From the NCBI GenBank assembly GCA_900541055.1, contig UQHZ01000001.1, positions 135,515 through 199,514 of the forward strand: DNA of 64,000 nt, given 5' to 3'. Positions 7,802 to 15,147 of the stretch are shown here, one piece after another. This DNA is from an uncultured Collinsella sp. (GTDB taxonomy: Bacteria; Actinomycetota; Coriobacteriia; Coriobacteriales; Coriobacteriaceae). The translations under genes and the position numbers were made by a program. The notes below the pieces were generated by a model. The model worked only from the letters and a program-made list of their open reading frames with translations. It ran no database searches and had not been told where the DNA came from. How positions within the stretch are numbered: position 1 is the stretch's first letter; the number at the start of each line of letters is the position of its first letter.

Positions 7802-8902
7802 CTACTTAAGTGCGCCGGTCACCGTGCCGCCGCCGAGGACGATGTCGCCGTGGTAGACTACAACGGCCTGGCCGGGGGCGATGGCTCGCTGCGGCTCGTC
7901 AAAAGTCAGCAGCATTTGCCCGTCTTCGCCGCGCGTAAGGGTCGCTGCTTGGTCTTTCTGACGGTAACGGTACTTGGCGCCCACGCGAATGCCGCCGGCA
8001 TCGAGTTCTGCCTCCATGCGGTCGGCAGGGGCGCTCCAGATCCAGTCGTCGGCCGTGAGTGCTGTGGCCGTTAGGTCCTCGGCCTCGCCCAGATGCACGG
8101 TGTTGTTGGCGGCATCGACGCCCGTCACATACACGGGATGCGCCATCGCGACGCCCAAGCCCTTGCGCTGGCCGATGGTATAGCGCAACGCGCCGTTATG
8201 GCGTCCGACCACGCTGCCGTCGCGCCACACAATGTCGCCCGGTGCAGCGGGATGTCCGCAGCGGCGCTCGATATAGCCCGCGTAGTCACCGTCTGGAATA
8301 AAGCAGATGTCCTCGCTTTCGGCCTTCTGGGCGTTGGTAAAGCCTTGCTCGGCGGCTATGCGGCGCACGTCGCGCTCTTTGTCTAGGCCTGCCAGCGGAA
8401 AGATCGTGTGCGCCAGGCGCTCCTGCGTAAGCGAATATAAAAAGTAGCTCTGGTCCTTTTTGGGATCTTCGCCGCGGTGCAGCTGCCAGGTGCCGTCTAC
8501 TGTCTGGCTTGTTTTGGCGTAATGACCCGTTGCGATGTAGTCGCAGCCCATGTCCAGCGCCGCACCGAGCAACGCGCCAAACTTTATGTGGCGGTTGCAG
8601 ATGATGCACGGGTTGGGCGTCAGCCCCTCCTGGTAGGCGTTCACAAAGCGCTCGATAACGCTGTGGTCGAAGGTCTGCTGCAAGTCGAGCACATGGTGGG
8701 GTATCCCCAGACGCTCGGCGACGGCCTTCGCATCGGCGATGTCGCGGTCGACCTTACTCATGCCCGTGGCGGGATCGGGCGCGGGGCAGGTGAGGCGCAT
8801 GGTGGCGCCGACGCATTCGTAGCCCTGGCTTTTGAGCAGGTACGCGGTCACGCTGGAATCGACGCCGCCGCTCATGGCGACGAGCACGCGCTTGTTGTGC
8901 AT
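7802..8902 (-). CDS. mnmA: tRNA 2-thiouridine(34) synthase MnmA
   Basis: A 366-residue cytosolic enzyme that activates U34 of Lys, Glu and Gln tRNAs with ATP and inserts sulfur. The PP-loop SGGVDSS lies near residue 10, the catalytic Cys is in LTPNPCIICNRHIKFG, the second persulfide-forming Cys in SEDICFI, and the barrel domain follows at the C-terminus. The start is ATG 8902 with AAGGAGAA just upstream. It follows cysK on the same strand across a hairpin terminator, so the two are probably separate transcripts, though both use sulfur supply. Confidence 0.95.
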   Translation of the reverse strand: MHNKRVLVAMSGGVDSSVTAYLLKSQGYECVGATMRLTCPAPDPATGMSKVDRDIADAKAVAERLGIPHHVLDLQQTFDHSVIERFVNAYQEGLTPNPCIICNRHIKFGALLGAALDMGCDYIATGHYAKTSQTVDGTWQLHRGEDPKKDQSYFLYSLTQERLAHTIFPLAGLDKERDVRRIAAEQGFTNAQKAESEDICFIPDGDYAGYIERRCGHPAAPGDIVWRDGSVVGRHNGALRYTIGQRKGLGVAMAHPVYVTGVDAANNTVHLGEAEDLTATALTADDWIWSAPADRMEAELDAGGIRVGAKYRYRQKDQAATLTRGEDGQMLLTFDEPQRAIAPGQAVVVYHGDIVLGGGTVTGALK

Positions 8903-8931
8903 GGGGAGGTTCTCCTTGGTGGCATGTGGCC

Positions 8932-8970
8932 AAAAAAGAAAAGCGGCGCGGGAGGCTGGTTCCGCGCCGC
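8932..8970 (-). terminator. Rho-independent terminator between cysK and mnmA
   Basis: On the minus strand GCGGCGCGG pairs with CCGCGCCGC followed by TTTTCTTTTTT. It lies about 110 bp after the cysK stop and 30 bp before the mnmA start, so it ends cysK transcripts or attenuates mnmA. Confidence 0.85.
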
Positions 8971-8974
8971 AGAC

Positions 8975-8983
8975 ATTGTAGCA
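8975..8983 (-). promoter_or_regulatory. Extended -10 sequence just before the mnmA leader hairpin
   Basis: On the minus strand TGCTACAAT is a good extended -10 box. Its transcript would begin at the edge of the terminator hairpin at 8932-8970, which is odd. It may make a very short RNA or drive mnmA through an attenuator. No clear -35 is seen. Confidence 0.3.
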
Positions 8984-9082
8984 AGTTCGGGCGTCTCGTG
9001 GGACACCCTGATTGGATGGGCTCAGACTGCCGGGAGAGAGGAGACCGGCTCGTCCGTGGGCTCAACCTATGGGCGACAGGCC

Positions 9083-10021
9083 CTAGTCCTGGAAGAGCGC
9101 CGTGGACAGGTAGCGCTCGCCGGTGTCGGCAAGCAGGGCCACGATGGTCTTGCCCTCGTTCTCGGGGCGCTTGGCCAGCTGCAGCGCGGCCCACACGGCG
9201 GCGCCGGACGAAATGCCCACGAGCACGCCCTCCTTGTGGCCCACGGCGCGGCCGGTCGCAAAGGCGTCGTCGTTCTCGACGGGGATGATCTCGTCATAGA
9301 CCTGGGTGTCGAGGACGTCGGGCACAAAACCGGCGCCGATACCCTGGATCTTGTGCGGGCCGGCTTGGCCCTTGGAGAGCACCGGGGAAGTGGCGGGCTC
9401 GACGGCGACGACCTTGATTTCGGGGTTCTGCTCCTTAAGGAACTCACCCACGCCGGTCACGGTGCCGCCGGTTCCAACGCCGGCGACGAAGATGTCGACC
9501 TCGCCGTCGGTGTCATCCCAGATCTCGGGGCCGGTCGTGGCCTTGTGGATGGCGGGGTTGGCGGGGTTCACAAACTGGCCGGCGATGATGCTGTTTGGCG
9601 TCTCCTTCTGCAGTTCCTCGGCCTTGGCGATGGCGCCCTTCATGCCCTTGGAACCGTCGGTGAGCACGAGCTGTGCGCCATATGCCTGCATAAGCTTGCG
9701 GCGCTCCACGGACATAGTCTCGGGCATGGTGATGATCACCTTGTAGCCGCGAGCCGCCGCCACCGAGGCGATGCCGACGCCGGTGTTGCCACTCGTGGGC
9801 TCGATGATGGTGTAGTCGCCGCCGCGCACGAGCTTGCCGGCCTTCTCGGCCTCGTCGATCATGTTCTTGGCGACGCGGTCTTTGACGGAGCCGGCGGGGT
9901 TGAAGTATTCCAGCTTGACGAGCACGCGGGCCTTGAGGTCCTCATCGGCCTCAAAGTGAGTGAGCTCCAGAAGCGGAGTGTGGCCGATAAGCTGATCGAT
10001 GGACGTGTAAACATTGCTCAT
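9083..10021 (-). CDS. cysK: Cysteine synthase A (O-acetylserine sulfhydrylase)
   Basis: A 312-residue PLP enzyme making cysteine from O-acetylserine and sulfide. The PLP lysine lies in NPAGSVKDRVAKNMI, the substrate loop is TSGNTGVG, and the phosphate-binding loop is GVGTGGTVTG. Length is normal for CysK. The start ATG 10021 has GGAGG upstream. It is divergent from an Rrf2 regulator, the usual partner of cysteine-biosynthesis and Fe-S genes, so cysteine- or Fe-S-dependent repression is likely. Confidence 0.93.
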   Translation of the reverse strand: MSNVYTSIDQLIGHTPLLELTHFEADEDLKARVLVKLEYFNPAGSVKDRVAKNMIDEAEKAGKLVRGGDYTIIEPTSGNTGVGIASVAAARGYKVIITMPETMSVERRKLMQAYGAQLVLTDGSKGMKGAIAKAEELQKETPNSIIAGQFVNPANPAIHKATTGPEIWDDTDGEVDIFVAGVGTGGTVTGVGEFLKEQNPEIKVVAVEPATSPVLSKGQAGPHKIQGIGAGFVPDVLDTQVYDEIIPVENDDAFATGRAVGHKEGVLVGISSGAAVWAALQLAKRPENEGKTIVALLADTGERYLSTALFQD

Positions 10022-10128
10022 GGTGAACCTCCAAAGTGTTCAAATGACTGGATACCGTGTGGTTTTACGGTGTGTGTAGCAGCGAAACCCACAAACCTTA
10101 TGGGTTGTTCGTTTTGCTGTTGGCAAGC

Positions 10129-10157
10129 ATAGTAGACAGTAAAGCCTAGTAACGCAA
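10129..10157 (-). promoter_or_regulatory. Likely cysK promoter
   Basis: On the minus strand TTGCGT and TACTAT are separated by exactly 17 bp. The resulting leader of about 100 nt contains AACCCA against TGGGTT, a small hairpin that could be a regulator site. Confidence 0.5.
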
Positions 10158-10194
10158 TAGGAAATAGAAGATTATTACGAGTCGATTAACCATC

Positions 10195-10238
10195 TTGACC
10201 GGAACGGGTATTTTCAAAACCAATATTTCGGCTAGAAT
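10195..10238 (+). promoter_or_regulatory. Candidate promoter of the Rrf2 regulator
   Basis: TAGAAT (10233-10238) is a fair -10 box with TTTTCA 16 bp upstream; a TTGACC lies at 10195. The AT-rich stretch between cysK and rrf2 is where an Rrf2 dimer would be expected to bind, but I see no clear consensus site. Confidence 0.35.
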
Positions 10239-10274
10239 TTCTACGGACTAAATGACCGAAAGGCAGCACTATAC

Positions 10275-10703
10275 ATGTTGGTTTCTACTAAGGGCAGATA
10301 TGCCCTGCGCGTTATGGTCGATCTGGCCGAGCACCAGGCAGCCGGTCGCATCCCGCTCAAAGAGATCGCGGCGCGACAGGGGATTTCCGAGAAATATCTC
10401 GAGAACATTTTGGCTACGCTCGTGCGCGCCAACATGCTCTCGGGCATGCGCGGCAAGGGCGGCGGCTATGTGCTCACGCGCCCGCCCGAGCAATACACGG
10501 TGGGCGAGATCTTGCGCCTGACCGAGGGCAGTCTGGCGCCGGTCGCCTGCCTGGATGGCGACTGCAAGGGCTGCTCGCGTTCGGATGAGTGCCCCACGCT
10601 CGACGTGTGGAAGAACCTGGACAAGCTCATCAACGACTACCTCGACGGTGTGACGCTCGATCAACTTGTCGCTCCCAACCATGGCTACGACTACGTCATC
10701 TAA
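10275..10703 (+). CDS. Rrf2 family transcriptional regulator (IscR/CymR-like)
   Basis: A 142-residue DNA-binding protein. It begins MLVSTKGRYALRVMVDLAEH, the Rrf2 start, with a winged helix-turn-helix covering IPLKEIAARQGISEKYLENI. Four cysteines occur in CLDGDCKGCSRSDEC (about residues 94-108), the position of the Fe-S-binding cysteines of IscR; CymR proteins lack them. It may therefore sense Fe-S or cysteine status. It is transcribed away from cysK, and cysK is the obvious target. A bidirectional terminator follows. Confidence 0.88.
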   Translation: MLVSTKGRYALRVMVDLAEHQAAGRIPLKEIAARQGISEKYLENILATLVRANMLSGMRGKGGGYVLTRPPEQYTVGEILRLTEGSLAPVACLDGDCKGCSRSDECPTLDVWKNLDKLINDYLDGVTLDQLVAPNHGYDYVI

Positions 10704-10713
10704 CCCACACCTG

Positions 10714-10747
10714 CATTTGGGGACGGGGTGGAAATGGTAGATTTTCT
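10714..10747. repeat. Solitary GGGAC-family arm
   Basis: GCATTTGGGGACGGGGTGG followed by AAATGGTAGATTTTC resembles the arm of the palindrome at 60997-61105 (AATTTGGGACGGGGCTATTT) but has no partner arm. It lies just after the Rrf2 gene. Confidence 0.4.
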
Positions 10748-10771
10748 CGCCCTTTGAGACTTGGCAAATAA

Positions 10772-10804
10772 GAAGGCCGCCCATTTTTGCGATGGGCGGC
10801 CTTC
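10772..10804. terminator. Bidirectional terminator
   Basis: GAAGGCCGCCCAT pairs perfectly with ATGGGCGGCCTTC around TTTTTGC; T-rich sequence follows on both strands. It serves the convergent Rrf2 and holin-like genes. Confidence 0.85.
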
Positions 10805-10844
10805 GTTTTGGGCTGTTGAGACGGACACGGCCGGAATGGCCGTT

Positions 10845-11210
10845 TTAGTCCTCGGCGATGCTGTCGAGGATGCTGCGCGTGATGGACACCAGGATGCTGC
10901 CCATAAAGGCCGATCCAAAGCTGGCGATGGAGATGCCGACGCCCAGCAGGTTGACCGACAGGTAACTCGCGAGCTCAAGCATAAAGCTGTTGACGACAAG
11001 CTGGAAAATGCCCAGCGTAATGATCGTGAGCGGCAGCGAGATGACGGTCAGGAACGGTTTGACGAACGAATCGACAATGTTCAGGAACAGTCCCACAAAG
11101 GCAAAGCAGACCCAGGTCTCGGCAAAGCCGAAGGGTTGGATACCGGGGACGAGGAACGTGGCGATCGCGATGGCGATCGAGGTGAAGAGCCAGTTAAGCA
11201 TAAAGCGCAT
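10845..11210 (-). CDS. Small four-helix membrane protein, phage holin family IV
   Basis: A 121-residue protein of four hydrophobic helices, beginning MRFMLNWLFTSIAIAIATFL and containing PFLTVISLPLTIITLGIF, the conserved core of the holin superfamily IV (formerly DUF360). Despite the name it is a common chromosomal membrane protein in actinobacteria and no phage genes are near. AAAGGA lies 8 bp before the ATG. Function unknown. Confidence 0.8.
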   Translation of the reverse strand: MRFMLNWLFTSIAIAIATFLVPGIQPFGFAETWVCFAFVGLFLNIVDSFVKPFLTVISLPLTIITLGIFQLVVNSFMLELASYLSVNLLGVGISIASFGSAFMGSILVSITRSILDSIAED

Positions 11211-11398
11211 GGCGTGAATCCTTTCTTGCGCCGGGATTGCTGGCGTCGCGTGAAGCGGCTTACGGCGGCGACCTGGATGGTTGCGCGGGCGCGCCGCGGT
11301 GTTTGGGCGCCCATTGTCTCAAATATTCGTGGAGCTTACGTGCGCATATGGTTTCTAAACGGCGTTCGTCCTGAAAAACGCGCCGCTGGCAGAGAGTC

Positions 11399-11429
11399 TT
11401 GTCGCTTTAGTTTGGTGGTGTGCTACACT
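11399..11429 (+). promoter_or_regulatory. Promoter of the yerC leader transcript
   Basis: TTGTCG (11399) and an extended -10, TGCTACACT ending at 11429, are 19 bp apart. Transcription from about 11436 would begin at a leader hairpin, GGGCAA (11435) against TTGCCC (11453). A second one, CGGG (11471) against CCCG (11484), covers the start codon of a short leader ORF. Confidence 0.5.
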
Positions 11430-11480
11430 GCTACGGGCAAAAGCCACAGGCGTTGCCCTATTGCATAGAACGGGTGAACG

Positions 11481-11531
11481 ATGCCCGATGTCAGTATCAA
11501 CTTCGATGCCTTTTGGCGGGTTTGGCGGTGA
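11481..11531 (+). CDS. Putative 16-residue leader peptide with two Trp codons
   Basis: ATG 11481 opens a short frame encoding MPDVSINFDAFWRVWR and ends at TGA 11529-11531, only 3 bp before the ATG of the TrpR-family yerC gene. Two tryptophans in sixteen residues is unusual. The ribosome site is weak (GGGTG). The downstream gene also has a poor ribosome site, which fits translational coupling. Whether the peptide is made is not known; the arrangement is what a tryptophan-sensing leader would look like. Confidence 0.4.
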   Translation: MPDVSINFDAFWRVWR

Positions 11532-11534
11532 TCG

Positions 11535-11834
11535 ATGAATATCGAGAACATGTTTGACAAGCCTGATGTCAAGCAGCTGGTCCACGCATTTAGCCTTTTG
11601 GACGACGAGAAGGATATCCAAGCGTTTTTGACCGATATCTGCACGCCGCGCGAGATTTGCGACCTTTCTCAGCGTTTGCAGGTTGCGCGCTATTTGGACG
11701 AGGGCGAGCCTTATGTTGAGGTTCAGGCCCGTACCGGCGCTTCGTCCACCACGGTGAGCCGCGTTTCAAAGGCGCTGAACGGCGAGTACGGTGGCTACCG
11801 CAAGATCCTCATTAAGTTGGAGGATGGCGAGTAG
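11535..11834 (+). CDS. TrpR-superfamily regulator YerC/YecD
   Basis: A 99-residue all-helical DNA-binding protein of the Trp repressor superfamily. The conserved start LVHAFSLLDDEKDIQAFLTDI and the helix-turn-helix EVQARTGASSTTVSRVSKAL are those of the YerC/YecD family. The target and ligand of this family are not established; true TrpR binds tryptophan. The gene is preceded by a leader with hairpins and a Trp-containing short ORF, and followed by a terminator, so it is its own transcription unit. Confidence 0.88.
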   Translation: MNIENMFDKPDVKQLVHAFSLLDDEKDIQAFLTDICTPREICDLSQRLQVARYLDEGEPYVEVQARTGASSTTVSRVSKALNGEYGGYRKILIKLEDGE

Positions 11835-11860
11835 GCCAGCGACAACATTGAATTACGAAG

Positions 11861-11886
11861 AACCGTCCCTCCGGGGGCGGTTTTTT
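11861..11886 (+). terminator. Terminator after yerC
   Basis: ACCGTCCC pairs with GGGGCGGT around TCCG, followed by TTTTTT. The T-run forms the first bases of the palindrome that starts at 11884. Confidence 0.85.
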
Positions 11887-11972
11887 GATCCCTTGGGGAC
11901 GGAGGAAAACGGATCACCGGGTTAGACTGACCCCCTCTGTGATCCATTTTCCTCCGTCCCCAAGGGATCAAA
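11884..11972. repeat. 33-bp inverted repeat (GGGAC family)
   Basis: The arm beginning TTTGATCCCTTGGGGACGGA (11884-11916) pairs with 11940-11972 over 33 bp with one mismatch, around a 23-base loop. One related solitary arm is found at 538-567. It lies between yerC and addB. Confidence 0.88.
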
Positions 11973-12054
11973 TCTGTTGGCGTGGGGCAAATCTGTCCGC
12001 GTGGGCGGGTAGGATGGATGCATTGATTATTGCGAACAGTTTGAGCGGAGGACC

Positions 12055-15000
12055 ATGCCTGTTCGAATCTATACCACCAATGCCGGCACGGATTTGAGTG
12101 ATGCCGAGTCGGCGCTGCTTGCCGACCTTGTTGGCTGCCACGGACGTGCCGTGCTGCTGGCACCTACGTTTGCCGAGCTCGACCTGTGCCGTCATGATGC
12201 GGCGGAAGCCGGGATTTCGCTGGGTATTGACTGCAAGACGCCTACATCGTGGATTCGCTCGCTTTGGGAGCTTTTGGGCGACGGGCGCGGTTTCGTCGAC
12301 AACCTGCAGCGCCAGATGCTGTTCTCGGACATGGTCACGCGTCTCGACGATGTCGATCTGCAGCCGCTTTCGCGCAGCCAGGGCACAGTGCGCATGCTCG
12401 CGCGCATGGCCCGCGATGTGTTGCCGGGCGTTGCGGGGACGGGTGCCGAACGATGCCGTGGCGACAACTGCCAGCCTGAGCCAAAAAGCGATGCCGAGGC
12501 TCGTGTGTTCGAGCTTTTGCGTGTCTATGCGGGCGGTTTGGACCGTCGAGATATGGTCGAGCCCTGCGAGGCAGCTGACATTATGACCAGTGTCCTGGCC
12601 GATAGCCTGCCGGCGTGCACTCGCGCCGTATGCGTGCGCGGTATCACGTCGTTTACGCACGGTCTGCTCGAGCTGCTGTCTGCCGTGGCGAACAATGGGG
12701 GAGAGGTCGTCGTGCTGCTTGCCCGCGAGCAGGCGGCGATGCGCGAGGAGCTTGCCGCGGCATTTGATGCCCGCGATGTGTTGTTTGAGATCGCGCCGCT
12801 AGGGGAGGGTGTCGGCGCGTCTGATGCCGCTTGCGGGACCGCCGCTCAGCCTACCTTTATTGAGGTCGCTGGCCCCCATGCCCGTGCTCATGCTTATGCG
12901 GACGCGATTGATGATCTGGTAAAAACGTGCCGGGGTTCCGAGGTCGACGGCGCCTCTGCCGACCCCGTGCGTGTGCTTGCCGTTTCTGCCCGGGCACCCC
13001 AGCTGTTCGGTGAGCTCGCCTCTCGTCTGGCGGCTCGTCATATCGCTGCCGAGACAACTGAGTTCACGGCGTTTTCCCAATCCATTGCGGGCAGGCAGTT
13101 TGCGGCGCTTGCCGGCCTGATCGAGCGCATGAAGGCCGCCGATGAGGGCATGGCGTCAAAGACCGAGTGGTGGCCCGCGCCGGAGCTTACCGACTGGATC
13201 TACAGTCCGCTTTCGGGTGCCGACGCCGCGAGCGCCCGCGACGTCGACAAGAACATGCGCCTGTCGCGCAGCAAGACCGCTGCGGGCGTCAAGAGCTTGC
13301 TGCAGAGCGTGCAGGGCCAGGTGAGGGGCGCCCGCAAGGCCGCCAACGACGATAACTGGTTTAAGAATGTGCCGTGCGTGGTCTCGGACGTGTTTCAGGC
13401 GCTGTGGCGCGACAAACCCGTGACGGCGCTCAAGGCCATGCTCGCCGTTGCAGAGGCGCTGCCCGATCGCGCTCTAGGTGGTCTTGACGGCCAGGCCCGT
13501 CGCCAGGCAGAGACGGCTTTGCTGCGACATGCCATCGACATCCTTATGAACGATGCTCGCGCGCTCGACGTGTCGCAGGCCGCGACCGTGCCGGTTCTCG
13601 ACGGCGTTCGAACCAGGGTGGACAAGCGCAGCACCGCTTACGATTACGAGACCTACGAGGTCGATCGCACGCCACGGGCGCAAGTGCGCTTCGTGTCGCT
13701 TGCCGATGCGTCGGTTTTGCGTCCTGGCGGCTACGATGCCGTGCTGTTTGCCGATGTCGACCTGGACAGCTATCCGCTTTCGCACGAAGAGGGCCCGCTT
13801 GCCACGTTGACGGCCGAGCTGCGCCGCGACGGCGTGTCTTTGGAGCCCGCCGCCCTGCTGCGCGTGCGCTTTGGCCGTGCAATGCAGGCGACGAGCGGTC
13901 CGGTCGCGCTTGCCCGCGTGACACACGATCGCCAGGCGCGCGAGTGCTACCCGGCAGCCGTATGGACCGAGCTGCGGGCACATGCCGAGGCCGCTGGCGC
14001 TGCCAAGCCCACGTGCGTGGGCGAGGGCGATATCATCGCCGACTTTGATCCCGCGGCAGGTGAAGGCCTCAAGCGCGAGCGCGTGACCTGTGAAGCCCCT
14101 CAGCATCTGAGTGCCGAGGCCGTGCCGTATTTGGTCCTGCGCCGTCGCGATGGCGAGGGTGAGGACGCGCCGCTCGTGCCGCGTCTGACGTCCGCCTCGC
14201 AGATCGAGGCCTATTCTACCTGCCCACTGTGCTGGTTCGTGTCGTATCGCGTCAAGCCCCAGTCGATCGACGCGGGCTTTGGCAACATGGAGAAGGGCAA
14301 CTTTGTCCACGACGTGCTGGAGCATCTGCATGCCCGTCTGCCCCAAGAGGGCATGGAGCGCGTGACGCCCGAGAATCTGCCGCGTGCACAGGAGCTGCTG
14401 CACGAGGTCTTTGACGAGACGTTGGCCGAGCACGCCGGCAAGCGCGGCACGGAGGGCCCGCTGGTGCCGCTCTCTGCGGTGGAGGAACGCCAGGTGGCCG
14501 AGATCTTGCCGCAGCTGGAGGGTGTGCTTGCCTACGAGTCCGAGGCACTTGCCCCCTTTGCCCCGCGCTACCTGGAGTTCGCCTTCAACGAGCTCAAGGT
14601 CGAGTATGCCGGTTGGCCGCTTGGCGGGCGCATCGACCGCGTGGACGTGGACGCCGAGAATCGTGCCGTGGTGATCGACTACAAGCATCGCACGGGCGTT
14701 GAGGAGTTTAAGCTCGCCGACCCCACGGTGCGTGACGAGGAATCGGGCACGGCGCCCATCGACGATCCGCGCTGGTTGCCACCACATACCCAGACGCTCA
14801 TCTACGCCCAGGCCATGCGCCGAGCGCTGGATTTGGACACCCGCGCGGCGCTCTACTTTTCGACCAAGGGCGGCAAACCGGCGTTGCGAGGCGCAGCGAG
14901 TGCCGAGCTGCTCGAGGAGGAGCGTGGTGACGGTCGCATCCCGGGCCTTAAGAAAGGTTTCCCCGGCGAGGGTGGCAGCATGGACTTCGACGCCCTGCTC

Positions 15001-15144
15001 GATCGCGTGGAGACCGGCATCGCCGAGCGTCTGCGCGAGCTCGAGGCGGGCAACGTTGCCGCCGTCGACCCGACGTCGGCTCAGGCCGCGCATGCGCGCT
15101 GCTCGTATAACCACGAAGGAACGTTTGTAAGGAGGGACGTGTAG
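12055..15144 (+). CDS. addB: AddB-like PD-(D/E)XK nuclease subunit
   Basis: A 1029-residue protein that, with the following helicase, would form an AddAB/RecBCD-type machine for end resection at double-strand breaks. The C-terminal RecB-type nuclease motif is clear: GGRIDRVDVD followed by VVIDYKHR (about residues 856-877). The N-terminal two thirds is a degenerate helicase-like scaffold without a Walker A motif, as in AddB. Cysteines occur at STCPLCWF (about 722-726) and HARCSYN near the C-terminus. The usual distal triplet of the AddB iron-sulfur staple is not complete. The stop codon is 3 bp before the addA start. Confidence 0.85.
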   Translation: MPVRIYTTNAGTDLSDAESALLADLVGCHGRAVLLAPTFAELDLCRHDAAEAGISLGIDCKTPTSWIRSLWELLGDGRGFVDNLQRQMLFSDMVTRLDDVDLQPLSRSQGTVRMLARMARDVLPGVAGTGAERCRGDNCQPEPKSDAEARVFELLRVYAGGLDRRDMVEPCEAADIMTSVLADSLPACTRAVCVRGITSFTHGLLELLSAVANNGGEVVVLLAREQAAMREELAAAFDARDVLFEIAPLGEGVGASDAACGTAAQPTFIEVAGPHARAHAYADAIDDLVKTCRGSEVDGASADPVRVLAVSARAPQLFGELASRLAARHIAAETTEFTAFSQSIAGRQFAALAGLIERMKAADEGMASKTEWWPAPELTDWIYSPLSGADAASARDVDKNMRLSRSKTAAGVKSLLQSVQGQVRGARKAANDDNWFKNVPCVVSDVFQALWRDKPVTALKAMLAVAEALPDRALGGLDGQARRQAETALLRHAIDILMNDARALDVSQAATVPVLDGVRTRVDKRSTAYDYETYEVDRTPRAQVRFVSLADASVLRPGGYDAVLFADVDLDSYPLSHEEGPLATLTAELRRDGVSLEPAALLRVRFGRAMQATSGPVALARVTHDRQARECYPAAVWTELRAHAEAAGAAKPTCVGEGDIIADFDPAAGEGLKRERVTCEAPQHLSAEAVPYLVLRRRDGEGEDAPLVPRLTSASQIEAYSTCPLCWFVSYRVKPQSIDAGFGNMEKGNFVHDVLEHLHARLPQEGMERVTPENLPRAQELLHEVFDETLAEHAGKRGTEGPLVPLSAVEERQVAEILPQLEGVLAYESEALAPFAPRYLEFAFNELKVEYAGWPLGGRIDRVDVDAENRAVVIDYKHRTGVEEFKLADPTVRDEESGTAPIDDPRWLPPHTQTLIYAQAMRRALDLDTRAALYFSTKGGKPALRGAASAELLEEERGDGRIPGLKKGFPGEGGSMDFDALLDRVETGIAERLRELEAGNVAAVDPTSAQAAHARCSYNHEGTFVRRDV

Positions 15145-15147
15145 ACC

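Noticed and set aside
10022..10128. T-box or SAM riboswitch in the cysK leader
   Set aside because: No T-box motif, specifier loop or SAM-box core is visible; only a small AACCCA/TGGGTT hairpin.
10845..11210. Prophage remnant indicated by a holin
   Set aside because: The protein family is a common chromosomal membrane protein in actinobacteria and no other phage gene is near.
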